Assembly: GCF_932526225.1 (NCBI RefSeq)
Contig: NC_064043.1
Coordinates: 13,576,085-13,640,084, forward strand
Source: Nematostella vectensis
Lineage: Eukaryota; Cnidaria; Anthozoa; Actiniaria; Edwardsiidae
DNA: 64,000 nucleotides
Direction: 5' to 3'
This document shows positions 33,517 through 45,305 of the stretch, in pieces. The position numbers were made by a program, and so were the translations under genes. Position 1 is the first letter of the stretch. Each line of letters begins with the position of its first letter. The notes below the pieces were generated by a model. That model worked only from the letters and a program-made list of their open reading frames with translations. It was not told the DNA's origin and did no database searches.

Positions 33517-35331
33517 ATCCTAGAGGACAATGCTCGACAATTAATTGTACTCTGTGAGGCTGGTTGATACCGCGGCTGAATGAAAGATGCCAACCGCGCA
33601 AATGGCTTTCAACGTAGGACGATTGAAACCTATGATGAAATATGAGAACTTTGAAAAAGAAAAAAATGGATTACCAAAAAAGGAAGGTTATACATCTTTT
33701 AGAACTGATTAAAAAAGGTGATAAATTCTACGAGCAATGTTTATTCTCTAAAGTGTTGAATACCATAAGTATTGTTGAAATCGGCTAGAATTATTTAATA
33801 CTTAGGTGTAGATTGACATAGACAATAGCTGTATATAAGATTGGAACACCCGCTTTGGTTTTACTACGTGCTTCATAATAAAAATTGAATTAAAAAACAC
33901 TTGCAGTTTTTGTAGTCTTTGTTTGCAAACCAGGAACTTTCTCCCGAGTTTCGTAAGGAAACGGATGTCATTATTCTAATATACAAGGGAAAAAACTATT
34001 TTCCTAGTATCATGCGTCTACCACCAAAAGCTCGCCACAGTGAATCAAAACACTAACGAAAGATTACAAAGATCGATGCTTTTTAGGAATCTGACAAGAT
34101 TGATGACCGCAGGTCTGTGAGAACCGAGTGAGAATGACAAGTGAGACTGGCTTGTCTGGAAGCTTAACGCTAACCATGAAGGTTGCCAAGGCTAAAGGTG
34201 CAGTTTGTGTCAAAATCAGAAAAAAATCCTCTCTTTAACATCGGATCGCTATCTCTTAACATTGATGAATCTATAAGAGAAAGAAATATATGCTTATTTA
34301 CCAATTCAACACACAACAGTAGGGCGCTTTAAAAATAAATTATTATTAAATGGGAAAAACTTAATTCTCTATTTTAATGATGGTCAATGAGTTACTGCTT
34401 TCAAGATAAAATGTTTAATGATATGTACGAATAATTAAGTGCGTTTTGTGCACGTTGGCACAACGTCATTGGGATAGTATCAAATAATTACGGATACATA
34501 ATAACAGCTGCCTAAGGGCAGTACAGTATATGTCATATATTGTTTTTTTTATATTTTCTTTTAAAAGGCCCTCTCACCACTTTAACTGCTCCCCCATCTC
34601 CCCTAGACTAGTCGGGGTTCAACAACTGTACTTCAAGACCGTAACAGTGTACTTTATATATATTTTTTTATTCTGAAAGCTCAGAAACGAGTTCAAACAA
34701 ATTCTGACACGGGAATCGCGGAACTATACACACAGAGTCAATACGATGTCTTGATATGCGAGTCAATAGAATATAAGATTGCCCCCACCCCTCCCCCCCC
34801 CAGAACCCACGATAACCTTAACAAGCACAATAAATCAATCTTAATTAAAAGAGTAGACTTAAGTGGCGTTCCAGACATATATCATCACAAGTGGATAAGT
34901 AATAATTCTCAATAAACTCATTTTTGATACCTCAGAATAATAGCCAGAATTATCAATAAAAACTGAAAACTGGACCGAAATTTGGCAGATATATAAGTTT
35001 GTCATTATTCAGTTTCTATAGCATCCTCGAGAATGTGTTTGGTTTGAGAGCATAAAAGATGTCATGTGTCTTGTCATATATCACATTACCGCTAAAAAGT
35101 GCTACATATTCGAGTATACCGCCCTTGTTGCAGCCCACTGTAAACAGTCTGTATCACAGAGCTAACATCTTTTTATTGTGGCGTTTCAAATATAGGAATT
35201 GCTTTTTTAAGATGGACAACGTTTTCAAGATCAGTTGCATATTATCTAATATCTAAAACCAAGAAAGTTGAAGGAAAGGCATGCTGAGTTGGATTTAAGA
35301 CCGCTATACATTTTCGCTGAAGCTAGTTAGG
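33517..35331. other. Likely 3'UTR, then no gene seen
   Basis: Up to about 33900 this is probably the 3'UTR of the 33166 ORF. The rest is AT-rich with nothing I can support. Confidence 0.45.
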
Positions 35332-35468
35332 CTAAGTTCAAACGTCATATTATCCATGAGCCGTATTCAATGCAAATGCATGCAAATGAAGATGAAACAA
35401 TCGGCTTTTTTCATTTGCATGCATTTGCATTGATTACGGCTCTTTCATAATACGATGTTTGAACTTAG
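35332..35468. mobile_element. 137-bp fold-back MITE carrying four POU octamers
   Basis: The left arm ctaagttcaaacgtcatatt (35332) through atgcaaatgaa (35390) pairs with the right arm ending gaacttag (35468), about 59 bp each with few mismatches and a loop of about 20 bp. Each arm has two perfect ATGCAAAT octamers: 35370-35377 and 35380-35387, and as the reverse complement at 35413-35420 and 35423-35430. Confidence 0.85.
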
Positions 35469-35499
35469 TCTTAGAATCACAATCAGTGGCATCTAGTTC

Positions 35500-36075
35500 A
35501 CTGGGTGTAGGCGTTTCCAGATAGTGCCCCCAAAAAGCCAGAAAAGTGCTCCCAAAAACACCCAAAAAGTGCTCCAAAATCAAAATAGTGCTCAAATAGT
35601 GCTCATTGGCGAAAAGAAAATTACCGTATATTTTTTAAAACCAGAAAACAATTTAGAGATAGATTGTCTTTTATTTAAAATTTAAAAAAAAAGAAAGAAT
35701 ATTGCTTTTATCAAATACATGCATTAGAGTATCTTATAAAACAGGATGAAAAACAGAAAAACATGGCAAACAGATCTTCTAGATAAGGCATTCTATTATT
35801 GTAATGAACTCCACAGGCTACCCAATATTTGTGGTTACCAAAGCACAGGCTACCCATTAAAATGTCGAAATCACCAGTCTTACAGTCTTAGCCTAGTAGA
35901 GATAATATTATTTGTATTTAAGGAAACAAAAAATGTCTATATAAGACAACAAAATCTAGTAACTTGGGTTAGTTGACTTGTTGACCCCAAAAGTGCTCTC
36001 TGATCAAAATAGTGCTCCCAAACCCAAATTGCGCTAAAATAGTGCCAGCACAATCTCGAAAGGCCTAACTGGGTG
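35500..36075. mobile_element. Putative DNA element with agtgctc repeats
   Basis: The left taggcgtttccagatagtgc and right gcacaatctcgaaaggccta ends are an imperfect inverted repeat. Near each end agtgctccc/aaaatagtgctc motifs recur. No transposase is visible. Confidence 0.45.
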
Positions 36076-36661
36076 AGGCTATGCATTGCCACAATACCAC
36101 ACCGGACTTGCCTATAGGTTAATCTCGGGTTCATAAAAAAGAAAAATGATTATAAAAGCGGGGTGCTCAATTATTATTATACGTCTTAGCAGGTGCCATA
36201 GCATACTGGAGCAGATGCGTTAGGGTTATTAGAAAAGCAACACAATTATCTGTAAATTTGCGTATAATTTATATCAACTTTATGCGACGCGGCGGTCGTC
36301 TTTCGGAAAGTCAAAAAACGTGCTGAGGTGATAGCTGCTAATTTTACTCACAATATATCACAATAAGCTTCCAAGAGACTAGATTTTTTTATCACTTTGC
36401 TTTTTGCGAGTTGGAGAAACAATTTAAGACGGGGCTAATAATACAATTTCTCTATACCTGGAGCTCCTTGGGCTCCGCGCGCAGCCTGCGGCCGTGATGG
36501 CTCCGTTAGGGACATGGCTATTGCCTTCATATCCTCAATCCCTGCTTTTAATCCCTGTTATTAAAATAACGCAGCGCTTGAAACAAAATTCGAAGATCGA
36601 CTCAAGTGCCATAAAGAGCCTCTGTGACCCGCCATTGTTGTAGCAAAATACCAATTGTAGA

Positions 36662-36861
36662 TCCAGAAAATATCCACACCCCTCCATTGAGGGGATTGGA
36701 AATTCCGGGGGGGTGGGGGGTTCAGACGCCCAGGAGTTTCCAGAGGGGAAGGGGGGGGGGGGGGGTAAAATGGCTTTTTTCCTTAACAGTTACTGTATTT
36801 ATCTTTCTCCACCTCCGACCCTCTCAATAGGGGGGGGGGGGGGATATGGATATTTTCTGGA
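36662..36861. mobile_element. 200-bp G-rich MITE
   Basis: The left end tccagaaaatatccacaccc pairs with the right end gggatatggatattttctgga, 18 of 20. The inside is two G-runs (about 12 G each). No ORF support. Confidence 0.75.
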
Positions 36862-37690
36862 ACTACACATTGTGAGAAAGGTCTATATCAGTCGGCTGTA
36901 AATATGGCATTGAGACTGTTTCAAGTGTTTTTTTTTTTGTACTTCTTCTAATATTGGTCGAAAATAATGAACAAGATGTGGCTGACAAAGATTCTATAAA
37001 CTAATTTGTAAACAATGAGGCGCGTGCATCAAAGAACATTTACCTTTCTCAATCTTTCGTATTGAGTAAATAGAAAAATATGCCACTCCACATTGCTTGA
37101 AATGACTTAGACTTCAAACAGTCGCCGCTGTGTCTAAGGTTGGCTCGATATAGCGGCGACGGCTTGGAGAAATGACCTAGCTCATTCGCAAACGTATAGT
37201 ACTAGCGCTGTTTACGCCGAGAAATTTTTAGTAAACTTGCAGAAATTCGTATTCACTACAATTTTGCAGGTCGCCATTTTTAAAAAAAAGGCCCAAGGGG
37301 GGCCCCCCAAGTAACGTTTTAGAACATCACACTTGCACCTGCTTGCCCCAGGTTCTTTTATAGATAGATGCCTCACTATGGTAATGTATGGCATCGCCCT
37401 AAACAGAAACAAAATAAATAAAAGCTATTTACAAATACTGTTTACAGCAAAACCTTTGACGCAACTATTTACAATAACAATCCTACAATCCTTTTAGGCC
37501 ATTTTTTTAAAAAAAGCGACAGCTATCAGTCTTTCCATTAACTTGTGTCTAGATTTCCTCATAACACGTTTTTTTCAGACAGAAGAGGAAGCGCGTGAAA
37601 CAGGAGCACGAGGACAGCTTTCAACAATAACACGTGCAAGAGAAGGCCACAGGAAGACAACGAGCATGGAAGGCGAGTATTCCCAGGCCC
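36862..37690. other. No gene resolved; possible broken exon at 37579
   Basis: At 37579 a TTTTTTCAG acceptor-like site is followed by a basic reading frame (KRKRVKQEHEDSFQQ, stop, HVQEKATGRQRAWK) and a GCGAGT. One TAA interrupts it. It may be a decayed exon; too weak to call. Confidence 0.25.
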
Positions 37691-37694
37691 AGGC

Positions 37695-37798
37695 TCAGGC
37701 GCGTACACAGGAGGGTGCGCGCGCACTTGCCCTTGGCGGCCAAAAATGCTATGCTTTTTCTGCTCCCCCTCCCCAGCCAATTCTGGGTACGCGCCTGA
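37695..37798. mobile_element. 104-bp micro-MITE
   Basis: tcaggcgcgtac at the left is the exact reverse complement of gtacgcgcctga at the right (12 bp). The inside is CG-rich. Confidence 0.6.
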
Positions 37799-39056
37799 TA
37801 CCAGTTAAACAACATTGCTTAGCTAGAATATGTTCTTCGTGGGTTGAAATCAAAATTCAATTATCAAAATTATTACGGTCGTTCCCTAGGGTCGAAGAGA
37901 CACAGCGGAAATACGTTTTCGAGCGCACGATTAATAAATGTTATGGTCAGCGAAGTATCCCAGAAGAAATAACAACAATGTCGGACGTCCAAAGCCTGAC
38001 AGGCTTTTAATAAATATCAGATTAAATAAAATTCCCTGAATAAAAAAAACAGCAAAAAAGTTTATTGTGTTATGGCTTATACCCTCCAGATTGATATATA
38101 GTAGGAAGGTTAAGGATAAAACTTACGATCCGTCTCAAATAATTAATTGAATACAGAGCTTCAAGTTCGTGGATAACTCCCGATTATCGTACTCTCTTGT
38201 TGCCTTACGTAAACCCCCAAGGCTCAGAAAAAGCACGCAATACTCAGACTTTATTTTTGGATATCGGGTACATTATTAAATTTTCTACAAAATATGAGTT
38301 GCAGTAAAAAAAAAAAATGACGCTTGCAGTGGTATAAACGTCGATGGCGCCAAAGTCGGTGCCCTCGTCAAAAGCTTGGTGGTTCCAGCCTCGATAGCTT
38401 TCGCTACTTGCCGTGTTGCCTCACGTAAACCCAAGGCTCAGAAAAAGTACACAATACTCAGACTTCATATTAAGATATCGTGTAGATTATAACATTTTTT
38501 TTTTACAAAATATGACTTGCGCAGAAAAAAATATGCTTGCACTCCGTGTAGAAATCGTGCGCTGAATTTTGCCCACGCGAAGCCCGGCTGAGTCTAAGCA
38601 AAGAGTAATTATGCTGACAAGGGCGTTGGGAACAGAGGTTGTTTGGTAAATTGATTTAGAAATGACAGCCAGCGAAACTCCACTCTGATTTGGTCGAATT
38701 GTGCCTTGTTTTGCGACGCAGCACGTTTCGTATATCGTGTCGGGGACTGTTCGCGCGCTACGGGGAAGTAGCTCGGATTATGCAACGTAACTTGAGCGGG
38801 TGGTATCTACCAAACACGGAGAGCGCGTCGCAAAACAGAGGGGAGGGGAGAAAACTCAGCAACCCGGTGAAATCCCAGTCGAATGGCTTCAAACTCGGTC
38901 GAGTAAGAACGACACAACAAGTGAGTCATTGCGAGTCATTTTATTCATAAATACACAATTTTGAAGATTTAGAATTTTGACCGTATCGTCAAAATACATA
39001 TAATGAGCTTGGGCTGCCTGTGATTTATCTTGTTGGGCTGGAATACCTGTGGCTGG
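37799..39056. other. Upstream region of the FANCB homologue
   Basis: Contains a pair of similar blocks at about 38190-38300 and 38410-38520 (cgtaaacccaaggctcagaa, then aaagcacgcaatactcag or aaagtacacaatactcag), about 217 bp apart: an imperfect direct duplication. No gene seen. Confidence 0.5.
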
Positions 39057-39081
39057 CAATATGGCGGCAAAGACAAAATGA
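39057..39081 (+). promoter_or_regulatory. YY1-like site and upstream ORF overlapping the FANCB start
   Basis: CAATATGGCGGC at 39057-39068 fits the YY1 consensus. The same ATG (39061) opens a six-codon ORF (MAAKTK) whose TGA (39079-39081) overlaps the FANCB ATG (39078-39080) as ATGA. Confidence 0.5.
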
Positions 39082-42000
39082 GCACATCGGTGAATGACAA
39101 GCTCCGTTTTCTCGCATTTAAAGGGGCTTTCATCCTATGCGAACATGTCGTCCGTGAAACAGACGGAAACTGTGTAAAGATATCATATTTTCGCTATAAT
39201 GCTCCTGGAAAAACATTCTCAAAGTCGAAAGAAAGGTTTATCTCTCTTGGACTACCGAGGGAAGCGCGCGTTAGAATTTTGAGATTTGAGAAAGTCCTGG
39301 AACGATCGACTGGGCTTATTCAGCCTGCTCTCTTAGTGGAACATCAAAGCAACTCACGGACGTTCAATTATTCTTGTTTTTTCCTGGTGAATTCACTTTC
39401 ATTTGTTGATGCTGGAAGTTTCAGTCAAAGTTATTGCCTCCCTGCAGAGGTAGATATTTGTAATGGCCCAACTATTTTCTGGATTCATAAAGACACTGCT
39501 CATTTTGGTTCATCAACTCGACTTGAATTCAAGACTGCCACTTATAAGCTGGGTTCCTATACCAAGATTAAAATCCTGTGGTGCGGAGTTATTGACAATA
39601 GTTTTCTTGCTATGGGGGTAGGCAGGAATGATAGCCTGAATACAATAGAATGGATATCCATTGATTCTTGCACGGGTGTCATTGAGGGTGATGTCTATGT
39701 TCCTTATGCATATGCACCAGTAGTTAAGTGCTGTACTGTTATAGATGGAGGTTTAACTAGTACAGGTGGATGCAGTGTTGTGATTGGTACGTCGATGGGT
39801 CAGCTGATCGAATTCAACCAAGGAAGACTTGTCAACTATTGCCAGCTTCCTTTCCAGGATCCATGTCAAATTACCATAGTTGAGGTAAAGGAAGGTAAAA
39901 ATTAGCATGATGTTCATATTAACATTATTCATGTTAATGATGTAAGATAGGTTGGGGATGGAGCTCCTACTGTAGGGATTTTTTATGGTTAATATAAGAG
40001 CACAGTGATATTACAGGCTTCGGAATACTGGGGGGGAGGGGGGGAATAGAGAAACATTAAGAAGACTAGGGGGGCACAGCTACACTTGTTATTTCCTTAT
40101 AAATTTAGAAAAAAAAACTATTGAAGGGCTTAGGTTTCTGCAGCCCCTTTATGGGCAGTATGGCACTGGACTTTGTTTTTTCCATTCTTCAAGAGCGATG
40201 GAGAGAAAGGGACTTGAGGGTTAGAGCTGATGGCCACTTTTATGCAAATCTCCAGGGAGGCCTGGCTAAAGCAGTTGCCAGACTCTGTAGTACCTGTGCC
40301 TCTTAGAGTTGAGTGCTTTTTATTCAAGGGCAATTTGATTTCCCTCTCCCCCAACACACATACAAAAAGAATTGATCTAAGTCATAAGGTGGCTGCCTGT
40401 ACTCTTTTATGCGCTTGACACAACCATCTTGTATCTGCGCCATGTTGTATTAGCTCAACAGATTTCTTTGATTTATTTATGTATTCCTGAGAAGTTACAC
40501 CTATTTTCAAATGTATGCAGAATCCCGGGTTTCCAATGTCTGTCATTCGACATAGTCATTTGACAAGGCTGATACTTCGTGGATGTAAAAGCATTCTCTT
40601 GGTAGAGACAGTTTGCCAATCAATTTCCTTAAATCACATTACATAAAGTATATTCCTAAACTCATCTTTGAACATGATCCAGCTGCTAAAACCATTAAAA
40701 CTTTTAGCGAAGATCTGTGCTGGAGAGTAATTTTCCATCAATATTTACAAGACTTATCTGCTGAAGACACTTGCAGAGCACTCTTTGTTGGGAAATAATT
40801 GAAAGGAAAATTGAAACAATGGAAACCTGGGATTCTGCATACATTTGGAAATAGGTGTAAGGGATGCAATTCAACAAATAATCATGCCTAGATGCACCCT
40901 GTCTTTGTAATTTTTCAGCAGCCCCTGTTTCTTGTAGTTAAGTGGACTGCTGTGTGTATTATGATTACAGGTTGACTGTTATCTATGGTTTCTTGTTGAA
41001 TCTGATCGCAAGAAAGCTTGTGTTGCTTGTTTTCATCAGAAAAAGGTACGTAATAAGTGGAGCAGGTCACATTCATCTTTCATGGGTGGGAGGCAGGGGG
41101 ATAGGGTTGGTCTAACAACCGGGGGGTGGGGGGTGGGGGGGGGAGGGGGCTGGGGAGTTGTGGACTGGCTGAATCCAAGGGATTGGGTTGGGTGGGAGTG
41201 AGAATGAGGAGATAACTTTCCTGGATAAGTGAAGTTGAAAACACTTCCTTGTTTGCTAGACCTTAAGATATGTATATTTACACCCAAGGGTACACGGAGG
41301 TGCTTTTACAGCAGTACCAGTAAAACCATGAAAATGGTTTTACTGGTAGAAATATGTATGGAATGTTTGTTCCGACCACCAGGACTAAAAAAGAAATTTT
41401 TTTATCTGAGCCTTGGCATGTCAGGCCCGTATCCAGGGGGGTGCAGGGGGTGCACCCCCCCCCCCCAACAGCCGTCGAAAGTCCACTTTTGGTTCTCAAT
41501 AGACGTGCTAATTGTAGACAAAACTAAAAATCATAAGCTAGATCACTCTGGTATGTAGCCAAATCCGACAATAAAGGCCCGGTGGAGATACTGCAAATCA
41601 TAAAAAGTGACTTTTTGTTCTTTTGGAGGTGGTTAGATTTTCATCAGAGAACTCCCTCCCCCCACGGAAATATTAGGTCCACTTTTTCGGATTTTGCACC
41701 CCCCCAAGAAAAATCCTGGATACGGGCCTGCATGTTCTTAAAATCTGGGGAAATCTCAGGCTGGAAGTTCTTATAAAAAGGTTCCAATAAAAAAAGAGTG
41801 TATTCAAACAGTCAATTAGAAACATGTCTTAACAAGCCTCGGTGTCTGAATTCTCAGGTCTGATTTGTCAGAAGACAACGTTCCACCCATATTTTAGGTG
41901 TTTTACTGGTTGTGCTGTAAACCTCAAAACAACTAAAATCTTTATTCGGTCTAGTTAATTTTGTTCTCCTTGCCTGAAAGATGATATATTCCCCAACATT

Positions 42001-44894
42001 GATAAAGGAAGAGGGTATTTCCAAAATGGCAATAAGAATAACTGTGGACGAATAAGTCTTAATGTTTTTGACCCCTGTTAATGTTGAACACAAAAAGAGC
42101 CTAATTTTCCTTTCAAATCTAACATACTTTTCTTGTGTATTAGACTTTTCCAGAATGGGAGGATGTACGGTTTGGATTAGTGGATGATTTCCTTGGGGCA
42201 GGGACTGAGCAAGTGTTACTGGTCCATCATTCTTCCTCTGACTCCGATCAGCCTTTTCTTAAATCCTTTACCTTGACTGATCTAAATGGCTTAACTGTCT
42301 CTTCAGCAAAAGCAAGTATCACAATTGATTTTTTTGTTGTTGCTTATCTTTAGATTCTTATTAAACAGCAATATTCTGCAGTAATTGAGACGCAAATGGG
42401 TTCTTTATTTTCTCTTTTTATTCAAATCTACAGGAAGTGAGAGAGCTTTCTATTGAAAGTGTCTCTAATTCAGATGCACTACAACAGACTGTCCAAGCTT
42501 TGCAATGCCAATTACAGGTGATATATTTAAAAACAAACATGCTGTGGAAAAAGCAGGTGCATACTCAGGATTGACTGAGGGATGGGGGGGGGGAGATCAT
42601 AGGTGTCATATGGGAAAAGATTAGTATTTGGCAATCCTTAAAATGAAATAAATGCACTGTTTAATCTTGATAAATAACAGTTATAAAAACAAAATTTAAA
42701 TCCCAGGCCTGCAATGCTAAGGTAACAGAACTCCGAATGGAGCTGAAAGACAAGCAAGCTTTTATTTGTCAAACTTGCAAGAGACTTCACCAAATGACTT
42801 CACCCAACTTGAAAACTAGTGGAATTGTGAAAGTAAGAACAGATGTTGAGTAGAAAGTTAAGTAGCTCTGACTTTTTTAGAATATTTGAAACAAAAAACA
42901 ACAAGCATTGATATTTGGACATATTTTTTTTTGGTTTCAGTCTTCAGGCATGATCTGTTATCTGGAAGGTGTAACTGGGAAAGGTAAGTGTACAGTCAGT
43001 CAGGGGCAAAATCCAAGGTTTCGAAAGGAAAGGTCACTGTTGTCTAGTGTTTGGATAGAGGAAATATGAGAGGCATGTCATCCCTTTCAAAGGTCACCAC
43101 TTACCATCCTACTGTCATTAAAATATACTATCCAGTAGCTTTTTATTGGCCCATATCTTACTGATATATAGTGTGCCCACCCCCTCTCCCCTATATCTTG
43201 GGATAGCATATGAGTATTGTCATTTATCATCACTTGTATTTTTTCCTATATCAGATCAGCATGATTCCTCCAAATCTCAACTTGAGCGTCCATCTGTGGG
43301 TAGTATTTGGCAAAGAGTTCTTGACGACTGCTGGATAGTTGGTTTGGAGATCCATAATATAAGTAAAAGGTATTGCTATGTGTCTTTATAGCTCAGGGTA
43401 TTTTTTAAAGCAATTATTTACTTGGTTAGTAGTTTTGGGTTTGACATTCTTTAAATAAGGGTTTTAAGTAAGGGACCACAGTTTTTTATACTGTTTTTAA
43501 TATTAGGAGGAATACACATAGTTTGGAATCAACATGAAACATTCCTTTCACAATAAAGTAAAGCAGCACATAGTTGTTTCACTGACTTTGAGAATTAACC
43601 CTTTGTTAGACCACAAAGACACCTCCTCAAATGGGCTCATTATCCATTGTCTTCTGAAAAATATTCAACCTAAAACTCCAACCTGTCTTGGTTTATTTTC
43701 CTGTTGATGTTTCCACACCACCAACATGAGCCATCTAGATTTAGTAAAGCTTGTGTGTAGCCTTTCTAGTGATACAAGCCTACCTACAAGCTTGACTTTT
43801 TTTTTCCTTTCTTAGTGTCATGTCAGACGTAGCATTGTCTTTAGTGGGTTGTAGACCTGGGTATATGGTGTCTAACTCAAAAAGTCTGTTGGGCAAAACA
43901 CACTCCCTACTGAACTTAGTAGACAACAGCCCTATTCAAAATAAAGAAGAAAGCGTGATCCCACTCCTCAAGAAAAGGCGAGTTGATACAACAGCTCAAG
44001 AATCTGTGTTACCAGGGAAACTAGAAGCTGGGCCTACGTTACCAGGGAAACAAAAAGATGGACCTATGTTTCTATGGAAACAGGAAGGTAAAGAGTCCTT
44101 GTTACCATGGAAACAAAAATGTGGAGAATCCCTGTTACCAGGTCAACAAGCAGATATTGTCACCGTGGCTACATTACCTCAGTTCACCCTTGGGAATAGG
44201 TATGCTTGCTCTGTTGTGCTGTCTTGGAGATATGACTTCAGCGAACTTGAGGGGGAGAGAGATGCGATGTGTTGTGGATATGTTACTTTAATGGCTGAAG
44301 ATGTCCTTAATGGAAAGTATGGTATGCACGAAGAGACAGAATGCACTGCAGCAAAGAGAAACTGGATGGCCGTTAAAGCAGTTTCTTTGGAAACAAGTGT
44401 AAGTAAAATAAAGCTTCTAACTTCTGGAATACTTAAGTCCCAATGTGAAGATCTGCCAAATGCACACACAGGTGTAGCTAAGAATTGCTGAGACAGGCGT
44501 ACAGGCATTTCTCTAAACAGATGGAAAGTATTGGAAAAGTCAACATCACCATTTATACACTATTACCATTTAAAAAAAATTGTTTATAAAACGTGAATTT
44601 TAAACTCGCGTTTCCCTTAGTCGGATATAATTAGTAATTGGTAAGACTATAATTGATTTATAACATCAGCGTTCCATCCTTTTAGTTAGTTCTCAGCAGC
44701 AACCTTACCTCCTTGCTACACATCACCACAATGCTGCGGGGTGGCCTCGGCCTTGTGTCAGGAGCCGTCAGTGACTGTTTACGTGATTCAGATCAGTGCC
44801 TCCTGTATGCTGATAATGTCAGCGGACCTATGAAGGGTGTCGCCATGGTAATAAGTGCGAGCCGTAGAGAAGCTCAGGTCAAGCTTTATACAAG
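39078..44894 (+). CDS. FANCB: Fanconi anaemia group B homologue (FANCB), nine exons, 3' end not found
   Basis: Exons: 39078-39884, 40971-41045, 42144-42311, 42434-42517, 42707-42832, 42941-42983, 43255-43369, 43816-44398, 44686-44894. Phases all fit and the joined frame is open for about 737 residues. Similarity to vertebrate FANCB is clear at several points: NYCQLPFQDPC (end of exon 1), LVDDFLGAGTEQVLLV (exon 3), WQRVLDDCWIVGLEI (exon 7), and the GAVSDCLRD...YADNVSGP segment of exon 9. FANCB partners FANCL and FAAP100 in the ubiquitin ligase module of the nuclear Fanconi core complex, which monoubiquitinates FANCD2/FANCI at DNA crosslinks. Exon 3 appears to end at AAA/GCAAGT, a GC donor; the GT site nearby gives a stop. 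Exon 8 has a degenerate LPGKQ/LPWKQ repeat. Vertebrate FANCB is about 860 residues, so some 120 C-terminal residues are missing. They lie past the 37-bp satellite, or the gene ends in sequence I cannot assign. Confidence 0.85.
40498..40857. mobile_element. 360-bp Tc1/mariner-type MITE with transposase scrap, in FANCB intron 1
   Basis: The ends cacctattttcaaatgtatg and (reverse complement) cacctatttccaaatgtatg continue to about 39-40 bp of inverted repeat with few mismatches. TA flanks both ends (40496-40497 and 40858-40859). Inside, 40674-40798 (+) reads FSEDLCWRVIFHQYLQDLSA, like the helix-turn-helix start of DDE transposases, and then stops. Confidence 0.85.
41422..41730. mobile_element. 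309-bp MITE in FANCB intron 2
   Basis: Perfect 16-bp inverted ends (caggcccgtatccagg and cctggatacgggcctg), flanked on both sides by CATGT, a 5-bp target duplication. C- and G-runs lie just inside the ends. No ORF. Confidence 0.85.
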
Positions 44895-45305
44895 GTATAG
44901 AGACATATTATTTTGTGGAATGCAGGGAAAGATAATTTGGCGAGCACCCGTATCAACTATCAGGTCCGTAATGCATATAGGCTGGATTTTTGGGTTGCGT
45001 GGGGAGGGCAGGGGGGGGGGCGTCTTTTGTGAGGCTTCCCTTTTTAAAAGTTCAAATAGATACTCTAGTCTATAGAAGCCAGTCGCTTTGCCGCGAAGGC
45101 TATTCTCAGGTTGCATTAGCCTTGGCCGCCCTCCTCCCAAACGAGAATTGAATATTTTGGTTTAAACCAACCGATGCCTGTACATTTTCATAGTGTTGCC
45201 ACAAAAGGACTACGTAAAGCCTCGAAATTGATTGTCTCAAGGAGATTTGACAAACTTGCTCATAATTCCAAAAGAATTTCTCGTTTGTGTTGATTATTGA
45301 TGATG
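44895..45305. other. FANCB downstream/intron, last exon unresolved
   Basis: The exon 9 frame stays open past its GTATAG donor to about 45075, but the extra sequence does not resemble FANCB. An acceptor-like TTCTCAG at 45109 leads to a quick stop in the needed phase. Confidence 0.4.

Noticed and set aside
36624-36901. Gly-rich ORFs near 36.7 kb
   Set aside because: They come from the G-runs of a MITE with clear inverted ends.
37543-38010. 155-codon ORF at 37.5 kb
   Set aside because: It has no good ATG and crosses a 104-bp micro-MITE. A basic frame after the acceptor-like site has a stop. Too weak to call a gene.
39030-39077. Longer FANCB start at 39030
   Set aside because: The extended frame begins with TTG; the first ATG in frame is 39078.
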